Notes: generated by a model from the sequence alone, not told the origin. A stretch of DNA of 40,821 nucleotides from DATFMP01 sp035266845 (GCA_035266845.1 DATFMP010000081.1:1-40821), one strand, 5' to 3'. Shown: positions 6,648 through 15,370, numbered from the stretch's first letter. Made by a program: numbers and translations.

Positions 6648-7745
6648 ATGCCCGCTGACGCACTTCGCACTTTGCCCGACGACGCCCGCATCCTCATTGT
6701 GCGGTTCAGCTCGCTGGGCGACGTGGTGAAGTGCACCGCGCTGCCGCGCCTGATCCGGCGCCGCTACCCGCGCGCCCACGTGACCTTCCTCACGTCCGAG
6801 GCCCACGTGGCGCTGGTGCGGGGCAACCCGCACGTGGAGCGCGCCATCGGCTTCCGGCGCCGCACGGGGCTGCGGGGCCTGCTGCGCCTGGCCGGGCGCC
6901 TGCGCGCCCAGCGCTTCGACCTGGTGGTGGACGTCCACCGCTCCCTGCGCAGCCGCGTGCTCACCCGGCTGCTGGGCGCGCCCCGCACGGCCTACAGCAA
7001 GCACACGCTGCGGCGGCTGCTGCTGGTCAACTTCCGCTGGAACACCTACGACCGCGCGCGGGGCAAGGAGGAGGACTTCCTGGCCGGGCTGCGCGCCTAC
7101 GGCGTGGAGGACGACGAGCAGGGCACCGAGCTGCACGTGGGCGGCCTGGAGGCCCACCCGGCCCTGCGCCGCCGCTTCGCCGCGGAGGTGGTGCGGCTGG
7201 AGGCCTGGCGCGCCGAGGGGCGGCCCTTGCTGGGCGTGGCCCCCGTGGCCGCCTGGGAGCTCAAGCGCTGGCCGCTGGCCCACGTGCGCACGCTGCTGGA
7301 GCGGTACGTGGCAGCCACGGACGGCACGGCGCTGCTGTTCGGCGGGCCCGGCGAGCAGGACGTGGAGGCGCTGGCGCAGGGCCTGGAGTCGCGCGTGCTC
7401 TCCCTGGTGGGCCGCACGAGCTACCTGGAGTCCGCCTGGTTCGCGCGCCACTGCGACCTGATGCTGTCCAACGACACGGGCATGAGCCACATCGCGGAAG
7501 CCGTGGGCCGCGACGCCGTGGTGCTGTTCGGGCCGACCACGCGCGAGTTGGGCTACTTCCCGGTGCGCCCGGGCAGCCGCGTGCTGGAGCGCCCGCTGCC
7601 CTGCCGGCCTTGCACGCGCACGGGCAAGGGCCGTTGCACGCACCCCTGGCCCAAGGCCTGCCTGGCCGGCATCACGCCCGATGCGGTGCTGGCGGTCGTG
7701 CTGGAAAAGCTGGGGCGCGCGCCCGCGCCGCCCCCGGCGGACTGA
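6648..7745 (+). CDS. Glycosyltransferase family 9 (heptosyltransferase-like)
   Basis: The 365-residue protein has the GT9 (WaaC/WaaF/WaaQ-like) two-domain GT-B layout. The N-terminus ILIVRFSSLGDVVKCTALPR is the classic GT9 acceptor-side opening; the Asp of SxGD is the usual catalytic residue. The C-terminal donor-side signature is SNDTGMSHIAEAVGRDAVVL followed by FGPT. Relatives transfer ADP-heptose to the inner core of lipopolysaccharide on the cytoplasmic face of the inner membrane. The Kdo transferase gene 16 bp downstream supports a core-assembly role. I cannot tell which heptose it adds, so no symbol is given. The ATG at 6648 has only a weak ribosome binding site (AGGG). Confidence 0.9.
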   Translation: MPADALRTLPDDARILIVRFSSLGDVVKCTALPRLIRRRYPRAHVTFLTSEAHVALVRGNPHVERAIGFRRRTGLRGLLRLAGRLRAQRFDLVVDVHRSLRSRVLTRLLGAPRTAYSKHTLRRLLLVNFRWNTYDRARGKEEDFLAGLRAYGVEDDEQGTELHVGGLEAHPALRRRFAAEVVRLEAWRAEGRPLLGVAPVAAWELKRWPLAHVRTLLERYVAATDGTALLFGGPGEQDVEALAQGLESRVLSLVGRTSYLESAWFARHCDLMLSNDTGMSHIAEAVGRDAVVLFGPTTRELGYFPVRPGSRVLERPLPCRPCTRTGKGRCTHPWPKACLAGITPDAVLAVVLEKLGRAPAPPPAD

Positions 7746-7761
7746 GTCCGGGCCCCCGCCG

Positions 7762-9123
7762 ATGATGCCGCTGCCGCTCTCCCGCCTCCTCTGGCAGGCG
7801 CTCTACAACGCGCTGCTGCCGCCGCTCGCGCTGCTGCTGCGGCTGGCGGCACTGCGCAGCGCCAAGCTGCGCGATACGCTGGCCGGGCATCGCGGGCTGT
7901 GGGCGCGGCTGGAGGCCGCCCTGGCCGCGCGCGATCCGGCCCGGCCGCTGCTGTGGTTCCACGTCGCCAGCGCGGGCGAGTTCCTGCAGGCCGTGCCCGT
8001 GCTGCAGCGCTGTGCGGCAGAGGGCTACCAGAGCGTGCTCACGGTGACGTCCGTCTCCGGCTACCGCTGGGCGCAGCGCCGCCGCGAGGCCCTGCCCGGG
8101 CTGCTGGCGGTGGATTACCTGCCGCTGGATACGCGCCGCAACGTGCGGCGGCTGCTGGGCCTGCTGCGGCCCGCCGCGCTGGTCTACACCAAGTACGACC
8201 TGTGGCCCAATCTGGTGTGGGGCGCCGCGCGCGCGGGCGTGCCGCAATACCTGCTGGCGGCCACCCTGCACGAGCGCTCCTGGCGCGTGCGCTCGGCCCT
8301 GGCGCGCAGCCTCTACCGCACGCTGTATGCGCCGCTGGCCGGCATCTTCGCCGTCACGGAGGCGGACGCCGCGCGCTTTCTGGCCACGGCGCCGGGTCAC
8401 GCCGGGGTGGCGGTGCTGGGCGATACGCGCTTCGACAGCGTGCTGGCGCGCCGCGATGCGGTCGTGCCGCCGCCCCTGCCGCCCTACGACCCCGCCGAGG
8501 GCACCGTGCTGGTGGTGGGCAGCGCCTGGCCACCGGACGAGCAGCGCATCGTGCCCGGCCTGCAGGAGGCGCTGGGCCGCTATCCCGAGCTGCGGCTGCT
8601 GCTGGTGCCGCACGAGGTGGACGCACCGCACCTGGCGGCGCTGGAGGCCGCCTTTGCCGCGTGGCCCACGGCGCGCTTCTCCGCGCTGCAGGCGCCCGGG
8701 GCCCAGCCCCCGCGCTGGCGCGTGCTCATCGTGGATACCGTGGGCCTGCTTTCCGCGCTCTATGCCGGGGCGGCGCTGGCTTACGTGGGCGGCGCCTTCA
8801 GTACGGGGGTGCACAACGTGACGGAGCCCGCGGCCATGGGCGCGCCGCCCATCTTCGGGCCGTTCCACCAGAACTCGCCCGAGGCCGTACACTTGGTGGC
8901 GCAGGGCCTGGCGTACTCCATCGCCGATGCGGAGAGCTTCCGCCGCGTGCTGACGGCGCTGCTGGACGACCCCGCCCGCTGCCGCGAACTGGGCGCGCGG
9001 GCCCGCGCCTACGTGGAGTCCCAGGCCGGCGCCGCCGAGCGCTCCTGGGCCCGCATCCGTGCGGGTCTGGCCTCCGCCCCGGCGGCTACGCCGGCCGTGC
9101 CGCCCACCGGCGCGGAGCGCTGA
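7762..9123 (+). CDS. waaA: 3-deoxy-D-manno-octulosonic acid (Kdo) transferase
   Basis: The frame is open further upstream, but the ATG at 7762 removes overlap with the preceding gene and gives a normal WaaA N-terminus: a membrane anchor at residues 9-31, then RDTLAGHRG. The protein has 453 residues. LLWFHVASAGEF contains the catalytic Glu (Glu73), ALVYTKYDLWPNLVWGAARA is the acceptor-side signature, and VHNVTEPAAMGAPPIFGP is the CMP-Kdo-binding motif. WaaA attaches one or more Kdo residues to lipid A precursor at the inner membrane, an essential step in most LPS-bearing bacteria. It sits between a GT9 gene and an MFS gene whose ATG directly follows its TGA, so the three are probably co-transcribed. 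The immediate ribosome binding site is poor, so coupling to the upstream gene is likely. Confidence 0.93.
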   Translation: MMPLPLSRLLWQALYNALLPPLALLLRLAALRSAKLRDTLAGHRGLWARLEAALAARDPARPLLWFHVASAGEFLQAVPVLQRCAAEGYQSVLTVTSVSGYRWAQRRREALPGLLAVDYLPLDTRRNVRRLLGLLRPAALVYTKYDLWPNLVWGAARAGVPQYLLAATLHERSWRVRSALARSLYRTLYAPLAGIFAVTEADAARFLATAPGHAGVAVLGDTRFDSVLARRDAVVPPPLPPYDPAEGTVLVVGSAWPPDEQRIVPGLQEALGRYPELRLLLVPHEVDAPHLAALEAAFAAWPTARFSALQAPGAQPPRWRVLIVDTVGLLSALYAGAALAYVGGAFSTGVHNVTEPAAMGAPPIFGPFHQNSPEAVHLVAQGLAYSIADAESFRRVLTALLDDPARCRELGARARAYVESQAGAAERSWARIRAGLASAPAATPAVPPTGAER

Positions 9124-10335
9124 ATGGCATCGCAACTGGTGGGCCCGGAGCGGCGCGACTTCTGGCTGGTCAGCTTCGGGCAGATGCTCGTCTACTGCGG
9201 CTTCTTCGCCTTCTTCCAGTTCCCGCTCTACATCAAGTCGGTGGGCGGCTCGGACGAGGCGGTGGGCCTCATCATGGGCCTCACCTCGCTGGCCTCCACG
9301 CTGCTGCTGCCCTGGATCACGGCCCTGGCCGACCGCGTGGAGCGCAAGGGCATGATGCTGGGGGGCATCGCCCTGGTGGAGGTCTCCACCATGCTGACCC
9401 TGTTCACCGTGGCCCCGGACTTCTGGATGGGCGGGCTGATGGTGCTGCGCGGACTGGGCATGGTGTTCTATCAGCTCGGCTCCGGCGCCTACATCGCGCA
9501 GATCCTGCCGCCCGGGGAGCGCTCGCGCTGGATCGGCATCAACTTCGGCTTCAACCAGGTGGCCACGGCCCTGGGTCCGCTGTTCGCGGAGATCGCCATC
9601 CGCAAGGTGGGCTTCCCCTACTTCTTCTTCCTGTGCACGGCGTTCGTCTATGCGGGCATGCTGCTGATTGCCGGCGTACACCGCCGCGCGCCGCCGCCCA
9701 CGGACGTGCCCTTCCACGCGGTGGAAGCGCTCACCGGCTTCCTGCGCGAGCTGGTGGGGCCGCGCTTCCGCAACACGTTCCTGGCGCTGCTGCTGATGGC
9801 CGGAGCGCTGGGCGCCGTGACGAACTTCACGGCCACCTATACGCAGACCCTGGGGCTCTCCTCCGGCCTATTCTTCGCCAACTACGCGCTCATCAATGCC
9901 GTGTCGCGCTTCGGCGGCGGGGGCGTGGCGGACCGCTACGGGCGCACGGCGGTGATCGTGCCCATGCTCGTGCTGTTCGGCGGGGGCCTGTACCTCTACA
10001 GCTTCACCACCTCAACCTGGATGATGCTGCTCTCCGGGCTGGTGATCGGCGTCGGCTTCGGACTCTCGAACCCCGCCCTGCTGGCCCTGCTGCTGGATCG
10101 TGCACCGCACAACCTGCAGGGCCGCGCCATCGGCACCTTCAACTTCGCCTATCAGCTCGGCTTCCTGGTGATGCCGCCCGTCTTCGGCACCGTGGCCGAG
10201 CACCTGGGCTACCGCCCCATGTGGTGGATCGCCGGCCTGCTGCCGTTCTGCGCCATGGGCGTCTACCTGCTACCCGAGCGCCAGGTGCGCACCGTGGGCG
10301 AGGCGCAGGATGCCGTGCCGGCGCCGGGCCGCTGA
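9124..10335 (+). CDS. Major facilitator superfamily transporter
   Basis: This 403-residue protein has twelve predicted hydrophobic segments in two halves. The first inter-helix loop carries a relaxed MFS motif A (ITALADRVERKGMML), and the second half repeats it as GGVADRYGRTAV. YFFFLCTAFVYAGMLLIAGV and MMLLSGLVIGVGFGLSNPAL are typical helices. The ATG abuts the waaA stop codon (TGAATG), which indicates translational coupling. Substrate cannot be inferred. Its place next to LPS-core genes might suggest an envelope precursor, but MFS genes are often drawn into unrelated operons. It is not a LplT or Wzx type by sequence that I can recognise. Confidence 0.88.
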   Translation: MASQLVGPERRDFWLVSFGQMLVYCGFFAFFQFPLYIKSVGGSDEAVGLIMGLTSLASTLLLPWITALADRVERKGMMLGGIALVEVSTMLTLFTVAPDFWMGGLMVLRGLGMVFYQLGSGAYIAQILPPGERSRWIGINFGFNQVATALGPLFAEIAIRKVGFPYFFFLCTAFVYAGMLLIAGVHRRAPPPTDVPFHAVEALTGFLRELVGPRFRNTFLALLLMAGALGAVTNFTATYTQTLGLSSGLFFANYALINAVSRFGGGGVADRYGRTAVIVPMLVLFGGGLYLYSFTTSTWMMLLSGLVIGVGFGLSNPALLALLLDRAPHNLQGRAIGTFNFAYQLGFLVMPPVFGTVAEHLGYRPMWWIAGLLPFCAMGVYLLPERQVRTVGEAQDAVPAPGR

Positions 10336-10436
10336 GGGCGGCACGCTGGTCCACACCGCCCCCATTGGCGCAGCGCCCATCCGCGGGCTATCCTGAGGGC
10401 GTCGTGCCGCTACCCGTCGCCAACCGGAGCCCCGCC

Positions 10437-10778
10437 ATGCCGTATGCCAGCTACCACGCGCATATCTACTACGATGCCGACACCCGCCCCGTCGCGGCGG
10501 AGATTCGCGAGGCGCTGGGCGCGGGCTTCCAGGTGCAGCTCGGGCGCTGGCACGACGAGCCGGTGGGGCCGCACCCGCAGGGCATGTACCAGGTGGCCTT
10601 CGCCGCCGACCAGTTCCCGGCCCTGGTGCCCTGGCTGATGGACCACCACGCGGGACTCCCCGTGCTGATCCACCCCAACACGGACGACGACCTGGGCGAC
10701 CATTCCGACCGCGCCCTGTGGCTGGGGGCACAACTCGAGCTGCGGCTTGACCTTTTCCGGCGTCCGGCGGATTCCTGA
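10437..10778 (+). CDS. DOPA 4,5-dioxygenase family protein
   Basis: The 113-residue protein starts at an ATG with GGAG 8 nt upstream. YHAHIYYDADT at residues 6-16 provides the paired histidines of the DOPA-dioxygenase-like fold. GPHPQGMYQVAF and LPVLIHPNTDDDLGDHS are the other two family signatures. Relatives include extradiol ring-cleaving enzymes of plants and fungi and small bacterial proteins whose physiological substrate is mostly unknown. The length is normal for bacterial members. It lies 101 bp after the MFS gene and 43 bp before a PLP enzyme. A promoter candidate (TTGGCG, 18 bp, TATCCT) may lie in the gap upstream, but it is weak. The family is clear; the substrate is not. Confidence 0.88.
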   Translation: MPYASYHAHIYYDADTRPVAAEIREALGAGFQVQLGRWHDEPVGPHPQGMYQVAFAADQFPALVPWLMDHHAGLPVLIHPNTDDDLGDHSDRALWLGAQLELRLDLFRRPADS

Positions 10779-10821
10779 GAAGAAGGCACACTCCCCAGCC
10801 CGCTTGCGAGGACGCCCGGCC

Positions 10822-11823
10822 ATGATCTGCGACACGCTGCCCCGCCACCGCTTTGCCTACCTGCCCACGCCGCTGGAGGAGGCCCCGCGCCTCAGCAAGG
10901 CGCTGGGTGGCCCGCGCCTGTTCATCAAGCGCGACGACCGCTCCGGGCTCACCTTCGGCGGCAACAAGGCCCGCATCTTCGAGTTCGTGTTCGGCGATGC
11001 GCTGGCCAAAGGCGCCACGGCGCTCATCACGGCGGCGGGCACCCAGAGCAACCACCTGCGCGAGGTCACCGCGGCGGCCAACAAGCTGGGCCTCAAGTCC
11101 GTCATCATCGTGTGCGGCCAGCGCCGGGACGAGCCCCCGCAAGGCAACCTGTTCCTCTTCCACCTGCTGGGCGCGGACATCCGCTATTACCCGACCTTCG
11201 ATCCCCACAGTCCGGAGCTGTGGGCGCTGCAGCACGAGATCGAGGCGGAGCTGAAGGCGCAGGGGCACACGCCCTACATCGTACACTTCGACCTGCGGCC
11301 GGGCCTGCTGGGCTCCGCGGCCCATGCCAACGCGGCGGAGGAGATGGCGGGGCAGTTCAAGGAGCAGGGCGTGGTGCCGGACGTGCTGTACGTGCCCTCC
11401 GGCAGTGGCGTCACCACCTCCGGCTTCGTGCTGGGCTTCAAGCACCTGGGCCTGCCCACGCGGGTGGTGGGCGTGAGCGTGATCCGGCCGGTGGAGGAGG
11501 TGCGCGAGGCCATCGCCCACCACGCCAACCGCGTGGCGGACGACCTGGGCCTGAAGACCCGTGTGGAGCCAAGCGACTACGAGGTGGTGGACGGCCGCGG
11601 GGCCGGCTATGGCCAGATCACGCCGGAGGTGACGGAGACCCTGCGTCTGGTGGCCACCCAGGAGGGCCTGCTGCTCGATCCCGTCTACAACGGCAAGGCC
11701 ATGGCCGTGCTCATCGAGCACATCCGCGCCGGCCGCCTCACCGCCACACAGAGCGCCGTGCTGGTGCACACCGGCGGCACGCCCGCCCTCTTCCACTACA
11801 ACCGCGAGCTGCTGGCCGAATAG
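10822..11823 (+). CDS. PLP-dependent enzyme, D-cysteine desulfhydrase/ACC deaminase family
   Basis: The 333-residue protein is a fold-type II PLP enzyme. LFIKRDDRSGLTFGGNKARI near residues 33-52 contains the Schiff-base lysine (Lys49). ITAAGTQSNHLREVTAAANK is the substrate-loop signature shared by D-cysteine desulfhydrase and ACC deaminase. The phosphate-binding segment is VPSGSGVTTSGFVLGF, in which VTT replaces the more usual GTQAG. Near the C-terminus, LLLDPVYNGKAM and VLVHTGGTPALF are conserved. Relatives release ammonia from D-cysteine, D-amino acids or aminocyclopropane carboxylate. The start at 10822 follows GAGGA. It ends the same-strand gene run that began at 6648; a family C repeat follows directly. 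Specificity is undetermined. Confidence 0.9.
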   Translation: MICDTLPRHRFAYLPTPLEEAPRLSKALGGPRLFIKRDDRSGLTFGGNKARIFEFVFGDALAKGATALITAAGTQSNHLREVTAAANKLGLKSVIIVCGQRRDEPPQGNLFLFHLLGADIRYYPTFDPHSPELWALQHEIEAELKAQGHTPYIVHFDLRPGLLGSAAHANAAEEMAGQFKEQGVVPDVLYVPSGSGVTTSGFVLGFKHLGLPTRVVGVSVIRPVEEVREAIAHHANRVADDLGLKTRVEPSDYEVVDGRGAGYGQITPEVTETLRLVATQEGLLLDPVYNGKAMAVLIEHIRAGRLTATQSAVLVHTGGTPALFHYNRELLAE

Positions 11824-11850
11824 CGGCGCGGCCGGTCTGGCGGTCGGCCG

Positions 11851-12047
11851 CACAAGTCGATTTCCCGCTGCGCTCGGAATGACACGAGGTTGTCACCCCG
11901 AGCCCTGGCGAGGGGTCTGCTGTTCTACAGCGTGGCCCAACCGACCATCCACAGGTGTGCACCGTGCGCGGCGCACAAGCAGATTTCTCGCTCCGCTCGG
12001 AATGACAGCTTGGTGTCACCCCGAGCCCTGGCGAGGGGTCTGCTGTT
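11851..12047. repeat. Family C repeat: two 74-bp direct copies, 123 bp apart
   Basis: 11851-11924 and 11974-12047 match closely. Each consists of a right half (GATTTCTCGCT..CGGAATGACA type) followed by a left half (TGTCACCCCGAGCCCTGGCG, ending GGGGTCTGCTGTT). The two halves are imperfect inverted copies of each other, so the segment can fold into a long hairpin. It lies between the convergent PLP-enzyme and DHH genes. Similar units are widespread intergenic repeats in bacteria. A related element occurs at about 6438-6525. Confidence 0.8.
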
Positions 12048-12077
12048 GCCTGGCGCCTATGCGCGACGCGCCGCTCG

Positions 12078-13064
12078 CTAGCGACCGAAGGCCTTGCGGA
12101 AGGCCGCCAGGAAGCTCGGCAGCTCGGCCGGCGGCAGGCCGTTGATGCCCGCGGCCCCGGCCCGTCCGCCGCCGCCGAAGCTCCGCGCCAGCGCCTCGGC
12201 ACCCTCGGGCCGCGCCAGGGGTGCGCGCAGGGAGAGCCGCACCGCGCCGTCGGGCAGGGTTACGCCCACGGCACTGGCCCGGGCGGGGTCGGCATTGGCC
12301 AGGCGATTGGCGTAGGTGCCCTGCACCCGCCGCGCCCAGGGGGCATCCGGCAGCAGCACCACCACGCCCTCGGGCACGTCCAGCTCCGGCTCGCGGTGCC
12401 CCGCAAGCGCCAGGTCCTCCGCGAAGCCCTGCCGCAGCGTCTCCACCTCGGGCGCCAGGCGCACCGCCTCGCGCGGGTCGGCATAGGCGTGCAGCGCGTG
12501 GAACAGCGTGGCGGGGTGGAAGTGCAGGTCGGCCAGGGTCTGGCCGTAGCCGTTGTAGTTCAGCAGCTCGCCCAGCTCGCGCAGCGCCTCCAGCTCCTCC
12601 GGCGGCAGACCGAGCGACGCGGCGGCCTCGCGGGCCGCGTCGCCCAGGTTGTCCCCGAAGGCCCCCGTGACGGCCCAGGCCCGCTGCGCGCCGCCCAGGT
12701 AGGCGTCCACCAGCAGGCTCGTGCAGAGCCGGGGCGAGGTGTCGATGTGCGTCTCCAGCGCAGCGTGCCGGGGCACCTCGCCGGGCATGTGGTGGTCGAA
12801 GTAGCGCACGCTGGCCCCGGCGGCCAGCAGGCGCTCCACGCCCCCGCGGTTGTCGCGGAAGGCCACGTCCAGCACGGTCACGCGCGCCCCGTGCAGGCCC
12901 TGCGGCGGCGCCTGCACGTCGTCCACCAGCCGCGTGTGCCGCTTCACGCCCGTCACCAGCACGGGCGTGGGCGTCAAGGGCTCGGCCAGCCGCAACTGCT
13001 GCAGCGCGCACAATCCGTCCGCGTCGCCGTTGAACACGTCGATGTGCAGGGGGGAGGCATCCAT
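12078..13064 (-). CDS. DHH family phosphoesterase
   Basis: The 328-residue protein begins at an ATG preceded by GGAGG. FNGDADGLCALQQL at residues 11-24 is motif I of the DHH family, TVLDVAFRDN supplies the second aspartate region, and RYFDHHMPGE near residue 90 is the name-giving DHH motif. The C-terminus ends with a DHHA1-type glycine-rich signature, SFGGGGRAGAAGINGLP. Relatives hydrolyse phosphodiester bonds in short oligonucleotides or cyclic dinucleotides using manganese. This one has no RecJ-specific domains and is close in size to NrnA-type enzymes, yet the FNGDADG opening marks a separate subgroup whose substrate I cannot name. It is cytoplasmic by sequence. It may follow the FAH-family gene on the same strand, but a 182-bp spacer with hairpins separates them. 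Confidence 0.87.
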   Translation of the reverse strand: MDASPLHIDVFNGDADGLCALQQLRLAEPLTPTPVLVTGVKRHTRLVDDVQAPPQGLHGARVTVLDVAFRDNRGGVERLLAAGASVRYFDHHMPGEVPRHAALETHIDTSPRLCTSLLVDAYLGGAQRAWAVTGAFGDNLGDAAREAAASLGLPPEELEALRELGELLNYNGYGQTLADLHFHPATLFHALHAYADPREAVRLAPEVETLRQGFAEDLALAGHREPELDVPEGVVVLLPDAPWARRVQGTYANRLANADPARASAVGVTLPDGAVRLSLRAPLARPEGAEALARSFGGGGRAGAAGINGLPPAELPSFLAAFRKAFGR

Positions 13065-13114
13065 GGGCCCTCCAGGGGTTGCCCCGGTTGCACACGCGGG
13101 CAGGACGCCACACG

Positions 13115-13217
13115 CGCCCTCAGCCCGAATCCGGACCAGGGCCGGCGTGGTCTCGCCCGCGAAGACAGGGGGCGGGGAACCCCGCTCCCTGCTGGGGCAA
13201 TGGGGGCAAAGCCCCCA
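13115..13217. repeat. Family B variant between the DHH and FAH genes
   Basis: GCGGGG (13172-13177) and CCCCGC (13180-13185) form one stem, and TGGGGGC (13201-13207), loop AAA, GCCCCCA (13211-13217) another. The stretch also shares its left part (CCAGGGCCGGCG-like) with 31470-31500, so this and the copy after corA form a subfamily. It lies 30 bp after the FAH gene stop and could end that transcript. Confidence 0.7.
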
Positions 13218-13246
13218 TCACGGCCCGCTCTGGTTGATTATACAGC

Positions 13247-14398
13247 CTAGCTCGCGCCCCCGCTCCTCGGGCCGGGTTTTTTCTTGGGCGGCAGGTGGCC
13301 CAGCTCCAGGGCGTGGTAGTCCAGATTGCCCGGCTCGGCGGCACTGACCAGCTCCGCGCCGTGGATGAACGCCCCCAGGCGCTCCGAGCGGATCTCCACG
13401 CGCCAGTCCGGCTTGAGCACCTTGGCCACGTCGCCCGGCACGATATTGGTGCCGGTGAGGAAGAGCTCGCCCGGGTAGAGCGGATTGTGCGAGCCGGCTT
13501 GGGCCACCAGGGCGTGGATGGGCAGGCCGATGAGCGAGCTGTCCGCCTCCGCGGAGAACACCTCGCGCCCCGTGTCGTCCCAGATGCGCACGGAGAAGGT
13601 GATGCCGGGATTGTCCTGCTCGTCGCTGAGCCAGAGCCAGGGCCCGATGCCCGTGCAGGCCACGAAGTACTTGGCCTGGAACAGGTACAGGATGGACTCG
13701 TTCTCGATCTGGTTGCCCGAGACGTCGTTGGCCAGCGTGTAGCCCAGGATGCGCCCGTCCGAGTAGGTCACGCAGGCCAGCTCCGGCTCGATGCCGGCCA
13801 GCACCTGCTCGCGCGCCTTGGCCTGGCCATTGGCCCCCACGCTGTTGGTGAGGTCGCTGCGCAGGCCCATGATGCCGTGCGGCCCGTAGAAGTGGGAGAG
13901 CCGCGTGCCCTTGATGAACACCTCGCAGCGCTCCTGGCGGTACTTCAGGCTGCGGTAGACGTATTGGTAGTCCTCCTTGCGGCCCTCCGCCTCGCGCTCC
14001 AGCGCCGAGTTCTCGTAGGTCACGCCGAAGGCCTGGGCGCGCAGGGGCAGGATGCACGCCAGCAGGTGCGCGTGGTGCGGGTCCGGCGTCTTGTGCAACG
14101 CCACTTCGTCCAGGTGCTCCGCCTCGTGCAACGCCGCCTCCCAGGCCGGCGCCAGCAGCTCAGGCACGGTGGTGCCGGCGCGCTCGGCCTCCAGCACCGC
14201 CTGCACGGTGGGGAAGGGCGCGGCCTCCAGCAGCAGCGGCAGGCTGGGGTCGTCGCCCAGGCTCTCGATCAGGCGCCCGCGCGCGGAGGCGTAGGGCAGG
14301 TGCGGCGTCAGGTCGTGCAGGGCGCCATCGCCCTTGCCCAGCAGGTGCACCCGGCGCGTCTTCGGGTTCCAGTACTGTCCCAGGTAGTCCAGTCGCAT
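13247..14398 (-). CDS. Fumarylacetoacetate hydrolase (FAH) family protein
   Basis: The ATG at 14398, preceded by AGGAG, is preferred to longer frames because the upstream part reads as repeat sequence. The protein has 383 residues. The C-terminal two thirds is an FAH-type domain: VTYENSALEREAE, GLRSDLTNSVGANGQAKARE (substrate/metal region), then EPELACVTYSDGRILGYTLA and NDVSGNQIENESILYLFQAK. Residues such as the Glu in EPEL and Asp in NDVS fit the divalent-metal site of the family. FAH-fold enzymes include 2-keto-3-deoxy-pentonate dehydratases, hydratases and acylpyruvases. The long N-terminal region and YENSALERE element remind me of sugar-acid dehydratases, but that is a tentative reading. 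A basic tail (LPPKKKPGPRSGG) ends the protein. Confidence 0.8.
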   Translation of the reverse strand: MRLDYLGQYWNPKTRRVHLLGKGDGALHDLTPHLPYASARGRLIESLGDDPSLPLLLEAAPFPTVQAVLEAERAGTTVPELLAPAWEAALHEAEHLDEVALHKTPDPHHAHLLACILPLRAQAFGVTYENSALEREAEGRKEDYQYVYRSLKYRQERCEVFIKGTRLSHFYGPHGIMGLRSDLTNSVGANGQAKAREQVLAGIEPELACVTYSDGRILGYTLANDVSGNQIENESILYLFQAKYFVACTGIGPWLWLSDEQDNPGITFSVRIWDDTGREVFSAEADSSLIGLPIHALVAQAGSHNPLYPGELFLTGTNIVPGDVAKVLKPDWRVEIRSERLGAFIHGAELVSAAEPGNLDYHALELGHLPPKKKPGPRSGGAS

Positions 14399-14881
14399 CG
14401 CTCCTCGCTGTGCCGGCGGCCCAGGGCCGCGCATGAACGCAGGTACTCGCCGCCGCAACCGTCCGCGCCGGCCTGGCCCCCCAGCGGCGCAGACCATCGC
14501 GCCGGCGCTGGAATGCCTGTGCAAGGCCACTGCTGCGGGGGAGTCCGCCCCCTCGCGCACCCCTTTCGAGTCTTCCCGGCTATTTCACAGCCGCGACGTC
14601 ATCGGTTCCAATTGGGGTGCAGGGGGCGATGCTCCCTGCCGGGGGTTTGGGGGCAGCACCCCCGAAAACGATCCCCAAGGCTTTTCCCAGGCGTTCTAAA
14701 AAGCCTGCGAAAACCAACGGCTGCGGGGGAACAAGTCCCCCCGCGCCCTCCGGATGGATTTGCGCGGCGGCCTTGCATCCGCGCCAACGCTCGATCTGAA
14801 AGAGTGCAGGGGGCTGTGCTCCCTGCCGGGGGCTTGGGGGCAGCACCCCCGAAAGTCGCGACTCCTTTCTTCACATGCGTT
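14399..14881. repeat. Spacer filled by two family B elements
   Basis: Copy 2 (about 14526-14666) and copy 3 (about 14721-14853) lie in tandem. Each has a left GGGGGA..TCCCCC-type stem, a GCAGGGGGC/GCTCCCTGC-type stem and a final GGGGGCAGCACCCCC stem. Copy 2 closely parallels copy 1 at 6245-6369. No gene is visible. The spacer lies between the 2Fe-2S gene 3' end and the FAH gene start. Confidence 0.75.
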
Positions 14882-15370
14882 CTAAGGGTGGCCGTGCTCC
14901 ATCTCGGCGGCAAGGCGGATCGCCTTCACGATGCGGTCGTAGCCGGTGCAGCGGCACAGGTTGCCCGAGATCGCGCGGCGGATCGCCGCTTCGTCCGGGT
15001 GCCCCCCATGCTCCAGCAGCGCGTGCGCCGAGAGCAGCATGCCCGGAATGCAGAAGCCGCACTGGGCCGCCCCGGATTCCAGGAAGGCCTGCTGCAGCGG
15101 CGCCAGGTGCTGTGCGGTGCCCAGGCCCTCGATGGTCGTGACGTGGCGGCCCTGGGCCTCCAGCGCGAAGATGAGGCACGCCGTGACCGGGCGCCCGTCC
15201 AGCAGCACCACGCAGGCGCCGCATTCGCCCTCCTCGCAGCCGCGCTTGGTGCCCGTCAGGCCGCACTGCTCGCGCAGGAAGGTGAGCAGCGACGTGCGCG
15301 GCTCCACCAGCGCCTCGTGGGACGCGCCGTTCAGGGTCAGCGCCAGGGCCTGCTTGCGGGGCGGGGTCAT
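14882..15370 (-). CDS. 2Fe-2S subunit of a molybdenum hydroxylase
   Basis: The 162-residue protein carries both iron-sulfur clusters of the xanthine oxidase family. The N-terminal plant-ferredoxin-type cluster uses Cys45, Cys50, Cys53 and Cys65 (GCEEGECGACVV and TAC). The C-terminal helical domain uses Cys104, Cys107, Cys139 and Cys141 (QCGFCIPGM and LCRCTGYD). It passes electrons from the molybdenum centre to FAD. The ATG overlaps the stop codon of the FAD subunit gene by four bases (ATGA), so the two are translationally coupled. A molybdopterin subunit would normally be next, but none follows; the only one in the window is at 3930-6215 on the other strand. The family call is certain, pairing with that subunit is inferred. 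Confidence 0.95.
   Translation of the reverse strand: MTPPRKQALALTLNGASHEALVEPRTSLLTFLREQCGLTGTKRGCEEGECGACVVLLDGRPVTACLIFALEAQGRHVTTIEGLGTAQHLAPLQQAFLESGAAQCGFCIPGMLLSAHALLEHGGHPDEAAIRRAISGNLCRCTGYDRIVKAIRLAAEMEHGHP

Noticed and set aside
11851..12047. CRISPR-like array
   Set aside because: There are only two units, each internally palindromic and 74 bp long, with a single 49-bp gap between them and no cas genes. It is an interspersed repeat.
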